DNA of 64,000 nucleotides from Treponema sp. (GTDB lineage: Bacteria; Spirochaetota; Spirochaetia; Treponematales; Breznakiellaceae): the NCBI GenBank assembly GCA_031276295.1, contig JAISNI010000072.1, positions 1 through 64,000 of the forward strand. Reading direction: 5' to 3'. Positions 39,854 through 49,851 of the stretch are shown piece after piece. How positions within the stretch are numbered: the first letter of the stretch is position 1; the number at the start of each line of letters is the position of its first letter. The translations under genes and the position numbers were made by a program. The notes beneath the pieces are model-generated. The model did no database searches. It had not been told where the DNA came from and saw only the letters and a program-made list of their open reading frames with translations.

Positions 39854-41215
39854 TTGGAATTCGATCCTGAACTAAAGTACCGCAACCTTCCTGTGGTTGT
39901 GCTGGCCGGAAGGCCGAATGTTGGAAAATCGACCCTCTTCAACCGGCTGCTCCATAAGCGCAGGGCCATCACCGATCCTACGCCGGGGGTTACGCGGGAT
40001 CCGGTGGCGATGGACGCCTTTATTGCCGGCAAGCCCCTCCGCCTTGTCGATACCGGCGGTTTCAAGCTCGACCGCGACGGGGACGAGGGGCTGGACGATC
40101 TTGTGGCGGCCAAGACCCTGCAAACCCTGGAAAAGGCCGATCTTATCATCCTGATACTGGAAGCCGGCGCCCTGACCCGCGAGGATGAGGAATTCATCGA
40201 ATTTCTAAGGCCGTACCGGGACCGTCTTCTTGCCGTGGTAAACAAGACCGAGGGGGGCAGGCTTGAAAGCGAGGCCTGGAATCTCCTTGCCTGCGGTTTT
40301 GAAAGGGTCTGGATGATTTCCGCGGAGCACGGCGATAATGTGGGGCTTCTGGAGAACGCGATTATCGAACGCGTGGACTTTTCCCGCGTTGAAGTTGACG
40401 AAGGCAAAAGGCCCATACGCATAGCCCTTCTGGGCAAGCCCAATACCGGCAAGTCCACCCTTTCCAACAGGCTGACCCAGTCGGACGCCTCCCTGGTAAG
40501 CGAGATTCCCGGTACAACCCGCGATGTGGTTGAAGGCATTTTCCGTTATAAAAACAGGACGTTTCAGGTTCTTGATACCGCGGGTATCAGACGGAAGAGC
40601 AAAGTTACCGAAGACATTGAGTATTACTCGGTGAACAGGGCCATTAAAGCCATAGACAATGCGGATATTGTTTTTCTTCTTATCGACGCGCAGGAAGGGC
40701 TTTCGGAACAGGATAAGAAGATAGCCGCGCTTGCCCACGACAAGGGCAGGGGCATTATCCTTGTCCTCAATAAATGGGATACCATGCCCACGGTAAAGAA
40801 TACCTTCCAGGCCGTCTCCGATCACATACGCTTTAGTTTCGGCAAGATGGAATATGCCCCCATAGTACCGATAAGCGGCCTGGACGGAAGCGGCGTGGAG
40901 AAACTTCTGGATACCGGCATACGCATGTACGCCCAGCTTGAAACACAGACCGAAACCGCCGCCTTAAACCAGGCCCTGGAAGGCTGGCTTGCCGAGAATC
41001 CGCCTCCTTTCGGCCCCAGAACCCGCTTTAAGATACGCTATGCGGTCCAAAGCTCGGCCAATCCGGTTAAATTCATCTTTTTTGTATCAAGGCCCCAGGC
41101 GGTCGGCGAACCCTATCTATCCTACCTGAAAAACAAGATACGCAAAACGCTGGGCTTCTCCCAGATTCCGGTTGCCATAGAGCTGCGTCCTTCGCGGAAG
41201 GAACGCGGCGCATGA
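39854..41215 (+). CDS. der: ribosome-associated GTPase Der (EngA)
   Basis: Two G domains (AGRPNVGKSTLFNRL and LGKPNTGKSTLSNRL); AGGAGG 7 nt before TTG at 39854; listed ORF starts 39797 inside ptsI. Confidence 0.95.
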   Translation: MEFDPELKYRNLPVVVLAGRPNVGKSTLFNRLLHKRRAITDPTPGVTRDPVAMDAFIAGKPLRLVDTGGFKLDRDGDEGLDDLVAAKTLQTLEKADLIILILEAGALTREDEEFIEFLRPYRDRLLAVVNKTEGGRLESEAWNLLACGFERVWMISAEHGDNVGLLENAIIERVDFSRVEVDEGKRPIRIALLGKPNTGKSTLSNRLTQSDASLVSEIPGTTRDVVEGIFRYKNRTFQVLDTAGIRRKSKVTEDIEYYSVNRAIKAIDNADIVFLLIDAQEGLSEQDKKIAALAHDKGRGIILVLNKWDTMPTVKNTFQAVSDHIRFSFGKMEYAPIVPISGLDGSGVEKLLDTGIRMYAQLETQTETAALNQALEGWLAENPPPFGPRTRFKIRYAVQSSANPVKFIFFVSRPQAVGEPYLSYLKNKIRKTLGFSQIPVAIELRPSRKERGA

Positions 41216-41532
41216 CCTATTCCATCGGCGAGCTGGAACGCCTTCTGCGGGTTAAGATCCATGTTATCCGCTATTGGGAAAAGGAAATTCCCCTTATCCA
41301 GCCTAAAAGGGACGGCCAGGGCAGGCGGGCCTATTCAAACCGCGACCTGCAACTATTCCTCCGCCTCAAGTACCTGCTCTACGACCGCCGTTTTACCGTT
41401 GAAGGGGCGCGGGAACAGCTTTTCCGCGAACTTGCGGGCGAGAGGCAGGACCTCCGCTCCCAAATTGCCGACCTCCGCTCCGGCCTGCTGGATCTTTACT
41501 TTATAGTCCGGCGCGTCAAGACCGATGTTTAG
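41212..41532 (+). CDS. MerR-family transcriptional regulator
   Basis: YSIGELERLLRVKIHVIRYWEKEIPLIQPKRDGQGRRAYSNRDLQLFLRLKYLLYDRRFTVEGAR. Confidence 0.9.
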   Translation: MTYSIGELERLLRVKIHVIRYWEKEIPLIQPKRDGQGRRAYSNRDLQLFLRLKYLLYDRRFTVEGAREQLFRELAGERQDLRSQIADLRSGLLDLYFIVRRVKTDV

Positions 41533-41540
41533 GGGCCGCC

Positions 41541-42812
41541 GTGATATTCCCCCATCTTGACGCGGAAACCCGCCGTGCGCTTGAAGGCTTCCTCCGCCTT
41601 ATCGACAGGACCTTCCCCCTACCCCGCCGCCGTGCGGGCAGCCTGCCCCGCGACATTGCGGAACTTTCCCGCCTTTTCACCGGCGCCCGCGGCGAACGTA
41701 CCGTAACCTACCTGGGAAAGCCCGCCTTCCTCTCGGCCTATCTGCGCTACTTCCTGCCCTGGAACCTCTACCGCCTCTGCCGTTTGCTCCCCGGCCTTGT
41801 CCTGCCCCTCGAAGACGGCGACGCGGTTACGGACCTGGGTTCCGGCCCCCTGAGCCTGGCCCTGGCCCTCTGGATTTCGAGGCCCGATCTCCGCGGCCTC
41901 CGCCTTGAATTCCGCTGCATAGACCATACCGCCACGGTCATGCGGGCGGGGAAAAAACTCTTTGAGGCTTTGGCCGGAGGTGATTGTCCCTGGATACTCC
42001 GCCTGGAGCGGAATTCCCTGGGGGGAAGAGCGGGAAAAGCCCCAATCGTTTGGAAAGGCCCGTCCGCGGAAGAAAAACAGCCCGCGGGGAAGGACGCGCG
42101 CCGGCAGGAGAAGCCCGCCCGCCTTGTAACGGCGGTGAACGTGTTCACGGAGCTTGGCCAAAACATACCCGCCGCGGACGGCGGAGGGCTCAAACGTTTC
42201 GCGGAAAAGAGCTTTAAGACGCTTACAAGTTACCTCGCGGACACCGGGTATCTCCTGGCCGTTGAGCCCGGGAATCCGCAGGGCGGGGCCTTTATTGCAG
42301 GGCTGCGGGGCGCCCTTATTGAAAGCGGCGGTTCCGTTCTTGCGCCCTGTCCCCACGCCCAGCCCTGCCCCTTCCCCGGCGGCAAGGCCCCGCGGCGGGA
42401 ACGGCGGACGGAAGGACGGGGTAAGGGTAAGTGGTGCCACTTCGCCTTTAGTACCGAAGAAGCCCCCGCCGCCCTGCGCACCCTCTCCTCCCGTGCGGGG
42501 CTGCCCAAGGAACGGGCCGCCCTGAGCTTCCTCTTTGCTGGCCTTGGGGGCCAGGAAGGGCCGGAACCGGAGGCTTTGACGGGCGGCCTGCGCCTACGCG
42601 TTATTTCGGACGCGTTCCCCCTGCCGGCGGCCGGTGGCGCTCCCGCCGCACGGGACGCGCGTTTCGGAAGGTACTGCTGCTCGGAGCAGGGCATGGCGCT
42701 TTTAACCGGCAAAAGATCCGCCCTTGAAAAAGCCGAATCAGGCGCGCTGTTTAAAGCTGCCTGCACGGGGGCGCGCGATCCCAAAACCGGCGCGGTGATT
42801 GCGGAGATCTAA
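41541..42812 (+). CDS. putative SAM-dependent methyltransferase-like protein
   Basis: AVTDLGSGPLSLALALWISRPDLRGLRLEFRCIDHTATVMRAGKKLFE resembles a class I MTase motif I region. Confidence 0.6.
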   Translation: MIFPHLDAETRRALEGFLRLIDRTFPLPRRRAGSLPRDIAELSRLFTGARGERTVTYLGKPAFLSAYLRYFLPWNLYRLCRLLPGLVLPLEDGDAVTDLGSGPLSLALALWISRPDLRGLRLEFRCIDHTATVMRAGKKLFEALAGGDCPWILRLERNSLGGRAGKAPIVWKGPSAEEKQPAGKDARRQEKPARLVTAVNVFTELGQNIPAADGGGLKRFAEKSFKTLTSYLADTGYLLAVEPGNPQGGAFIAGLRGALIESGGSVLAPCPHAQPCPFPGGKAPRRERRTEGRGKGKWCHFAFSTEEAPAALRTLSSRAGLPKERAALSFLFAGLGGQEGPEPEALTGGLRLRVISDAFPLPAAGGAPAARDARFGRYCCSEQGMALLTGKRSALEKAESGALFKAACTGARDPKTGAVIAEI

Positions 42813-42830
42813 CAGCCTGTTGCACTTGTA

Positions 42831-42858
42831 GATTTTTTGCATATTCATGCAAAAAATC
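42831..42858. terminator. bidirectional hairpin between convergent genes
   Basis: GATTTTTTGCAT-ATTC-ATGCAAAAAATC, 12-bp perfect stem between convergent stop codons at 42812 and 42968. Confidence 0.6.
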
Positions 42859-42967
42859 CCGATTATCGGGGCTGCGCGGACATTCCGTCCGATTACACCC
42901 TCCCCCGTAAACCCGTGGGAGGGTTCCCGTGTTTAATACCCCGCGCCGCCTGATCTGTTGAGATTGC

Positions 42968-44281
42968 CTACCCTCCAAAAGCCTGTTCAAGATCGGCAAT
43001 AATATCCTTGATATTCTCCGTTCCTATGGAAAGACGGATGGTGTTCGGCTTGATGCCCTGCTCAAGAAGTTCCGCTTCGGTGCACTGGGAATGGGTGGTG
43101 GTTGCCGGATGGATGACAAGGGACTTAACATCGGCGACATTAGCCAAAAGGCTGAATATCTGCAAGCGGTCGATGAACTCGTGGGCTTCCCTGACGCCGC
43201 CCTTGATCTCGAAGGTAAAGATGGAACCCGCCCCATTGGGGAAGTACCTCTTGTAAAGGGCATTGCTGGGATCGTCGGGCAGGCTGGGATGGTGCAGCTT
43301 CTCTACCTTGGGATGCTTTTTAAGATAGTCCAGCACCTTGAGGGTATTTTCCACATGGCGTTCGACACGCAGGGACAGGGTCTCTACCCCCTGGAGCAGG
43401 AGGAATGCGTTAAAGGGGGAAATTGCGGCGCCGGTATCGCGGAGCAGAATTGCACGTATCTTTACCGCAAAGGCCGCCTTGCCGACGGCCTTGGTAAAGG
43501 AAATGCCGTGATAGCTGGGGTTAGGCTGGGTAATTGAGGGGAACTTCCCGCTGGCTTCCCAGTCGAAGGCGCCTGAATCCACGATGACGCCGCCCAGGGT
43601 GGTGCCGTGCCCGCCCAGGAATTTGGTGGCCGATATTACCACGATGTCCGCGCCGTAATCAAAGGGCCGGATAAGAAAAGGTGTGGTAAAGGTATCGTCA
43701 ACTACAAGCGGAATCTTGTGGGTGTGGGCCAGTTTGGCAACCGCTTCAATGTCAATTATGTTGGAATTAGGATTGCCCAGCGTTTCGATAAAAATCGCCT
43801 TGGTATTGGGCTGTATTGCCTTGGCAAAAGCCTCCGCGTGATCCTTGGCGCCCGGCTCCTCCGGGTCCACAAAGGTAGTCGTGATCCCGTACAGGGGCAG
43901 GGTATGGGCCAGCAGGTTGTAGGTTCCGCCGTAAATGGTCTTGGCGGAGACTATATGATCCCCCGCCTGGGCCAGGTTGAGAAAGGTATAGGTTACCGCC
44001 GCCGCGCCCGAAGCAAGGGCCAAAGCCGCGACGCCGTTTTCCAGTGCGGCAACCCGCCTTTCCAGCACGTCCTGGGTGGAATTGGTAAGGCGTCCGTAGA
44101 TATTCCCCGCATCGCTCAGGTTGAAACGCGCCGCAGCGTGCGCGGAATTGTGGAACACATAGGACGTAGTCTGATAGATAGGTACGGCACGGGCATCGGT
44201 TACCGGATCGGGCTCTTCCTGTCCGACGTGCAGTTGTTTTGTCTCAAAGGCCCATTTATCCGTATCGGTCTTCTTTGCCAT
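42968..44281 (-). CDS. metY: O-acetylhomoserine aminocarboxypropyltransferase/sulfhydrylase
   Basis: PLP-dependent Cys/Met metabolism enzyme: FETKQLHVGQEEPDPVTDARAVPIYQTTSYVF, SATKFLGGHGTTLGGVIVDSG. Confidence 0.93.
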   Translation of the reverse strand: MAKKTDTDKWAFETKQLHVGQEEPDPVTDARAVPIYQTTSYVFHNSAHAAARFNLSDAGNIYGRLTNSTQDVLERRVAALENGVAALALASGAAAVTYTFLNLAQAGDHIVSAKTIYGGTYNLLAHTLPLYGITTTFVDPEEPGAKDHAEAFAKAIQPNTKAIFIETLGNPNSNIIDIEAVAKLAHTHKIPLVVDDTFTTPFLIRPFDYGADIVVISATKFLGGHGTTLGGVIVDSGAFDWEASGKFPSITQPNPSYHGISFTKAVGKAAFAVKIRAILLRDTGAAISPFNAFLLLQGVETLSLRVERHVENTLKVLDYLKKHPKVEKLHHPSLPDDPSNALYKRYFPNGAGSIFTFEIKGGVREAHEFIDRLQIFSLLANVADVKSLVIHPATTTHSQCTEAELLEQGIKPNTIRLSIGTENIKDIIADLEQAFGG

Positions 44282-44308
44282 AGTTATTCTCCTCGTTAAA
44301 CTTAGTTA

Positions 44309-44331
44309 ATACTTATTAATCTTATAAGTAT
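44309..44331. promoter_or_regulatory. candidate operator upstream of metY
   Basis: Inverted repeat ATACTTAT-N7-ATAAGTAT 28-50 nt upstream of the start codon. Confidence 0.45.
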
Positions 44332-44486
44332 ACTAGGATTATACATCAAATAAAAAAAAATGTCAAGAGAGAAAAATACAGACCTTCCGTCCGATTATAC
44401 ATTTCCCTGCGAACCGGAGGGGTATTATACCGGATTTTCACCTGAGGCGGTTAGAAAAAATTTTCGGCGAAAAGTTAAAACGGCTC

Positions 44487-44711
44487 CTACCGTTCGCGGT
44501 AGATGATCCTTCCCCGGCTTAAATCGTAGGGGGAAAGCGCTATCCGCACCCGGTCACCGGGCACAATGCGGATATAGTGTTTACGCATCTTACCCGAAAG
44601 ATGGGCCAGGATAAGATGGCCGTGCTGGTTATCAAGTTCGACTCTAAACATGGTATTGGGGAGGGCTTCCTTGACCACTCCTTCCACCTCAATTGCTTCT
44701 TCTTTAGCCAC
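44487..44711 (-). CDS. infA: translation initiation factor IF-1
   Basis: [64 protein letters not shown]. Confidence 0.97.
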   Translation of the reverse strand: MAKEEAIEVEGVVKEALPNTMFRVELDNQHGHLILAHLSGKMRKHYIRIVPGDRVRIALSPYDLSRGRIIYRER

Positions 44712-44839
44712 ATATACTCCTTGTATTATAATAATATATCATAGCTCTACAAATTGCAAGACCCCGCGTTGCATTCTCGGTGTAATAACGAAGACGGGAC
44801 GGCCTTTACCTGCCGGCTGTAAACAAGGCGGAACAGATC

Positions 44840-47467
44840 CTACTTACTTAATATCTTCAATATGCCGTTGAGTACAGGGTTAGTGGACAGGGCTATATTT
44901 CTGATCTTCACCCAATTATTCATGATCTCCTTTTCGTTTTCAAAGCGGGTGTTCATTTGTTTTTCCAGTAGCTCCATTTTTGATTTATTCAGTTTGCTTA
45001 AATTCTTCCCTGTTTCCATGAACACATCGGCATCGTCAAGAGAAGAGATAAAGACAAGATATTCGCAAAGCGGTTTAAATTTATTTATTTCATTGCTTTG
45101 CTTCAAATTGTACTGCATACAATTATCCAGGAATTTCCGGCGGGATTTTTTGGTCATGTTAAACAAGGCATAGACGGTTTTTACATCTTCCGCCTTTGTG
45201 CAATATTCGGAAATAACCGGTTCAATCCATTCAATGTACTTGATCTGTTCTTCTTCACTTAAACATTCCAAATCGTACCGTTCATAACCGGAATAGCGGA
45301 TAAGTTTGTCTTTTCCGTTATTAAAATCTTCGGGCAGATACTCGGTAACAATAATCCCCGCCGCAAAGAGTTTAAGCCTTTCCCCAAGCTTTTGTTTATT
45401 TTTAATAATATTAATAATAATATTTTTAAGCATTTCAATTTCTTCACCGGATGGTTTTGCAAGATCGATATTTTTGATGATATGTTCAGAAAGCTCATTT
45501 ATAAAATCCGCTTTGAGTCTATGTTTTAAAATCAGATACAGAAGACCGCGTTTGGCCTGTTCAACATCCCCGGTATTGGATTTTAATAATTTATTATAAT
45601 AGCCGGTGAGGATTCTGTCGGAATATTCGGTTCTGTACCGTTCATATTTCATAACAATTCTTTCCAGATGTTCCTCAAAAATTTCTCTGCAACTCTCCAT
45701 ATCCCTTGTATCACTCAGCATTACATCAAAAAGACAATAAACACGATCATAGCTTTTAACTTTTAAAAGACAATCAAAAACAATTCTCTTATGGTCATTC
45801 GGATATCTGCTTACGGTTTTATAATAATATTCCCATAATGTTTTTTCATTGACGTAATCGTTAGGATGCCTGTTCAGCACATTGTTTATGTTACATATCA
45901 CCGATACAAGATAGGCGCATTCTACCCCAAAAGTATTGATAATATAACGGACGAGAGTTTCACTCATCTCAGGGTGGGATATAAAAACAGATTCCAGTAT
46001 CGCATTGAACAGCGCGTCTACATCCGGCCCGGACGGAACGGATTCGGAAGTTTTCTTCCTGACATACCGGAATATACAGTAAATTATTACTTTTATTTTT
46101 CCAATATCGGCGTCATTATGCCGTAAAAACGCTTTTAACTGTTCCCTGTTCACATCTTTTGCAAATTCAGGTATAAGGTTATATCCATACCGGCTGCACA
46201 GGGAATCGAAATCATTAAACACATCCTTAAATTCAAGGTCTTTAAAATTCGGATCGGAAAAATTGTTTAATATTCTGTATATAATACAGTCTCTGATGCC
46301 TAATCTTTCTTCATTTGAAAAATCTTTATACGATTTAAGGATAAAATACAGAACATCCTTAAAATAGGCTCCGGGTAAATTAACAATAGCCCGCATCTGC
46401 TTTAAAAGTTCCCTTACAAAATTGAGCAGTACGTTTTCTTTTGAATATTTTTCCGCAAAGACGGAAGCCTTCATGAAAATTTCATGGGCGCTGTTTTCAA
46501 TGCCGTCGCTTCGCAGGACATACAGCGAGTATGCGTCAAGATATTCAAGATCGGCTTCGGTATAGCTATAACCTTCACCGAGGAATAGGTGAAAGGACTG
46601 CATAAGATCGTAAGAGATAGACATGGATAACTCCAAAAATTCGATAAAATCGTTTTTAAGATTAAATTCCGCTGTTTCCCCTTTGATAATGTCAAAAACA
46701 AAGTACTGTGAAGGATTATCCCTGCCGTAGGAAGTTCCGTCCGGAACTACTCCACATATCTGCGAATTCGACAGGGACGGGGTACTTTCGTATGTAGTAA
46801 AATTAATGTTCCGTATATTTTTTAAAGGCAGGGCAAATTCAAGCGCGGCAATCCAGAAGATGATATTCTCACTTTCATCACAGATAACAATACGTTTTTT
46901 TTCGGTATTGAAAGATAGAAGCGCATAAAACATATTTTTGTATATATCCATTCTGTTTTCATTATTGAGGAATGCAATAACCGAATCGACGGTTATCTTT
47001 GTTCCCTTTGACAGAACGGGAACGGGAAGAAAGCCGGGCGGGTCGGGGTTATTCACTTCGTCCTTATCCATAGAACTGCGGAGCATTTCACTTTCAAAAA
47101 ATTCGCACGGATAATTCTGAAAACATCTGTCATTGAAAATGACCGAATGGCTTAAATAATTACCGAATCTTCCCCCGGCAGGCATATAATCTCTACCGAT
47201 ATAGGTATTAAGCGTAACCGCGTATGTACCATCGTCAATTTTTCTGAACGTAAAAGCCCGCGGCATGGTTTTTGCAATTTCTTCCGTCATAATAAGGCCC
47301 GGTTTTAAGGAGGGCGGCTGGTAACCAAACAGGCTCCTCACATTGTCCGATTTGGAATATTTAAAATCCTTATCATAGGAGAAGACCTGCTGTCCATCGT
47401 TGACCCCGTCAATACCCCGCTTGCAGGAGGTATATATTATCTGATGTAATTTGCTATCCGTTTCCAT
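44840..47467 (-). CDS. GTPase-associated protein 1 (GAP1-N2-like)
   Basis: N-terminus LHQIIYTSCKRGIDGVNDGQQVFSYDKDF...VRSLFGYQPPSL...RFGNYLSHSVIF resembles the GAP1 N-terminal domain; last gene of the GTPase/Hsp70 operon. Confidence 0.65.
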   Translation of the reverse strand: METDSKLHQIIYTSCKRGIDGVNDGQQVFSYDKDFKYSKSDNVRSLFGYQPPSLKPGLIMTEEIAKTMPRAFTFRKIDDGTYAVTLNTYIGRDYMPAGGRFGNYLSHSVIFNDRCFQNYPCEFFESEMLRSSMDKDEVNNPDPPGFLPVPVLSKGTKITVDSVIAFLNNENRMDIYKNMFYALLSFNTEKKRIVICDESENIIFWIAALEFALPLKNIRNINFTTYESTPSLSNSQICGVVPDGTSYGRDNPSQYFVFDIIKGETAEFNLKNDFIEFLELSMSISYDLMQSFHLFLGEGYSYTEADLEYLDAYSLYVLRSDGIENSAHEIFMKASVFAEKYSKENVLLNFVRELLKQMRAIVNLPGAYFKDVLYFILKSYKDFSNEERLGIRDCIIYRILNNFSDPNFKDLEFKDVFNDFDSLCSRYGYNLIPEFAKDVNREQLKAFLRHNDADIGKIKVIIYCIFRYVRKKTSESVPSGPDVDALFNAILESVFISHPEMSETLVRYIINTFGVECAYLVSVICNINNVLNRHPNDYVNEKTLWEYYYKTVSRYPNDHKRIVFDCLLKVKSYDRVYCLFDVMLSDTRDMESCREIFEEHLERIVMKYERYRTEYSDRILTGYYNKLLKSNTGDVEQAKRGLLYLILKHRLKADFINELSEHIIKNIDLAKPSGEEIEMLKNIIINIIKNKQKLGERLKLFAAGIIVTEYLPEDFNNGKDKLIRYSGYERYDLECLSEEEQIKYIEWIEPVISEYCTKAEDVKTVYALFNMTKKSRRKFLDNCMQYNLKQSNEINKFKPLCEYLVFISSLDDADVFMETGKNLSKLNKSKMELLEKQMNTRFENEKEIMNNWVKIRNIALSTNPVLNGILKILSK

Positions 47468-47480
47468 AATACATTTCCTT

Positions 47481-49832
47481 TTAGTTGAATGTACGTACAA
47501 TCCTGAAGCCGACCGTATTGTATTTTCCCTCGGGTTCCCTTGCGCCGCGGAACGCCGAACGAAGATTTACGGCCTGTTCGCCCCACGAGCCGCCGCGGAC
47601 AACACGCCGGAGGCGTTGCGGGGGCGGAGAAGGCGGAGATGGAGGCGTCTGATAGGACGGCGGGTACGGCTGCATCTGCCCCCGCGCGGGAATTATATAG
47701 TAACCGGAGGGAGCATCCGGTTCGGCTATCGCGCTATAATTTCCGTAAACGTCAAAACACCATTCCCTGACATTTCCGTGCATATCGTAGAGCCCCCAGG
47801 CATTCGATGAAAAGGATTGAACGTGGACCGTTGCCGATCCGTTGTAGTTGGCCGAATCTGTTGAAATTGTATTTCCGGTATTAAAGGCCGTTGCAGTACC
47901 GGCGCGGCAGGCAAATTCCCATTCCGCTTCCGTAGGCAAACGGTATCCGTTTGCGCCCGTGTTCCATGTTACCTGTGTACCGTTTACCGTATACGCTCTT
48001 TCAAGCGCCTCAAGGTCGCTCAATGCGTTACAGAAGTTAATCGCGTCATACCATGTTACCATTTCTACCGGCCGGTCCGCCCCTGTAAAATAACTTGGAT
48101 TGTATCCCATAACTTCCGCATACTTAGCCTGTGTTATCTCAGTCTGCCCCATATAGAAACTATCGACACCCACATCATGCGGTGTTTCATCATCCTCCCG
48201 GCCGGGCTCGGTAACGGAACTCCCCATCGTGTATACTCCGGCAGGGATATAATTCAGGTCTATACCGATAGTATTTACAAAAAAACCGCGGAACGAGAAT
48301 GTTAGATTAAATTCACGGTTGCTTTCTATATTTATATATTCTTCTTCAAAGAAATACTGATAATCTATCCTGACCAAATGTTTTCCCTCGTCTATTCCGT
48401 TTATTCTTTTAGGCTCGTCCGGCGAGACTGTACCGATTAGTTTATCATTAAGATAGAGCGTGCCCTCTTCCTGAACATGAACAATAAGGCTGCCTCTTGT
48501 AAGAGCGTTGTTTATGAAGAACGCGGCAATACCGAGAATACCGAGGATGCCGCAGAAGACCAGACCTGCAATTAAGGCTTTTACGGCAACTTTCGGTTTC
48601 CTGGGCGGACGGTAGAATCCTTTGCCGTCAAAGACGCCATTCTCTTTCATAAGAAAGAGGAAGGGATCTTCTATGCGGTGCGGGCGAGGCCGGTCGATGG
48701 TACGGTCGGCTTTCGGATTATTATGGAGGCCGAGCGCGGATACGGCAAAATAGGCGTAATGGGAGTAGTTTACGTTAAGTTCCGTTATAAACGCGTCGGC
48801 GCCCCAGTTTTTGAGCAGGCTCTGTATTTCGCTGCTGACGCTATGACAGTCCGATAATACCAAAGACCGCGCATTACAATGGGGGCTTGCTTCGGATATG
48901 GTACAACCCGGAGGCACAATGCCCGCTATAACATCATATTTGGAAAATACGACGGCAATCGGCGTTTTTATTTTCTCAGTAGTCTTAATGTTTCTATCGT
49001 AACGTATAAGCCGGGAAACCCGGTTTATTATATCGCCGGGATTTGCCGCAAGCCGCCAGTCAACCGAAGAAGCCCGGGTGATAATATTCTCATCAAGCTG
49101 ATTCGCCACCGCGGGTATCTGGAGAGGATCAATAAGAAAAATGATTCCGGCGGATTTACAAATATACCTGTTTACCGTATTCATGGTATCTTCGTCATTA
49201 AGATCTTCACCCGCGGTATCAAAAAAAACAAAGGTATAGGAATCGATAGTTTCTTTAAAGATCAATTTACGTCCGACATTCAGGGTGAAGATAAGGGGCC
49301 GGTATGCGCCGTTGTTGACATCAACCTGGGAACTTCTGGTAAGATCCAGCTTCTGCAAATCCACATACAAACGCCGGGCAAAATTCTGCTGGTAGCGCTG
49401 CATGGTATCGTCAAAGCCTACAAGCGATCCCCCGAACAACTGCGGGGCAATTCGGTTTATCAGTTCGTTGATGATAACGCCGACAAAATGGCTCTTGCCG
49501 GTATCGCGGGAACCTACAATCGAGATGATCATATCCCTGCCGGTCAAGGTGCTTTCGGGCAGGGCATTATGACAGGAAGGGCATATTACTTTGTATGTAG
49601 GTTTTCCGCACTGCGGGCAAACGGCGGTTTTTGGTACACCGAAGGATGTATTTGAAGTAACGGGAAATGTTTTTTTACCCTTTTTGGGCATATTGATATT
49701 ACCATTTTCGTATTTGGTCATCTCTATATCATCAAAATCCGGGCACCTGGTATTTATACAGCGGAATTGTATCTCCGAGAGAGCGTGTTTTTCAAAACAA
49801 TACGGACAGGTAAAGGTTTTGCTGCTTGCCAT
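47481..49832 (-). CDS. zinc-ribbon/TRAFAC-type GTPase with TM segment, PEGA-like region and FGE-sulfatase-like domain
   Basis: Two zinc ribbons; P-loop SIVGSRDTGKSHF; Walker B FFDTAGEDL; FSKYD; TM VKALIAGLVFCGILGILGIAAFFI; FGE-like YIPAGVYTMGSS...RLPTEAEWEFACRAGT...VRGGSW. Confidence 0.88.
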   Translation of the reverse strand: MASSKTFTCPYCFEKHALSEIQFRCINTRCPDFDDIEMTKYENGNINMPKKGKKTFPVTSNTSFGVPKTAVCPQCGKPTYKVICPSCHNALPESTLTGRDMIISIVGSRDTGKSHFVGVIINELINRIAPQLFGGSLVGFDDTMQRYQQNFARRLYVDLQKLDLTRSSQVDVNNGAYRPLIFTLNVGRKLIFKETIDSYTFVFFDTAGEDLNDEDTMNTVNRYICKSAGIIFLIDPLQIPAVANQLDENIITRASSVDWRLAANPGDIINRVSRLIRYDRNIKTTEKIKTPIAVVFSKYDVIAGIVPPGCTISEASPHCNARSLVLSDCHSVSSEIQSLLKNWGADAFITELNVNYSHYAYFAVSALGLHNNPKADRTIDRPRPHRIEDPFLFLMKENGVFDGKGFYRPPRKPKVAVKALIAGLVFCGILGILGIAAFFINNALTRGSLIVHVQEEGTLYLNDKLIGTVSPDEPKRINGIDEGKHLVRIDYQYFFEEEYINIESNREFNLTFSFRGFFVNTIGIDLNYIPAGVYTMGSSVTEPGREDDETPHDVGVDSFYMGQTEITQAKYAEVMGYNPSYFTGADRPVEMVTWYDAINFCNALSDLEALERAYTVNGTQVTWNTGANGYRLPTEAEWEFACRAGTATAFNTGNTISTDSANYNGSATVHVQSFSSNAWGLYDMHGNVREWCFDVYGNYSAIAEPDAPSGYYIIPARGQMQPYPPSYQTPPSPPSPPPQRLRRVVRGGSWGEQAVNLRSAFRGAREPEGKYNTVGFRIVRTFN

Positions 49833-49851
49833 AAGTATTTACTCCTTTTCA

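Noticed and set aside
39421-40539. 372-aa minus-strand ORF opposite ptsI/der
   Set aside because: Spans two conserved genes in antisense with a Ser/Arg-rich product; shadow ORF.
47481-47610. FGE-like C-terminus (RVVRGGSWGEQAVNLRSAFRGAREPEGKYNTVGFRIVRTFN) as a second DGR variable repeat
   Set aside because: Fold matches DGR targets, but codons at would-be variable sites end in A/G (GAA, CAG, GTA, GCA, AGG, GAG, GGA), not explained by adenine changes of AAY codons.
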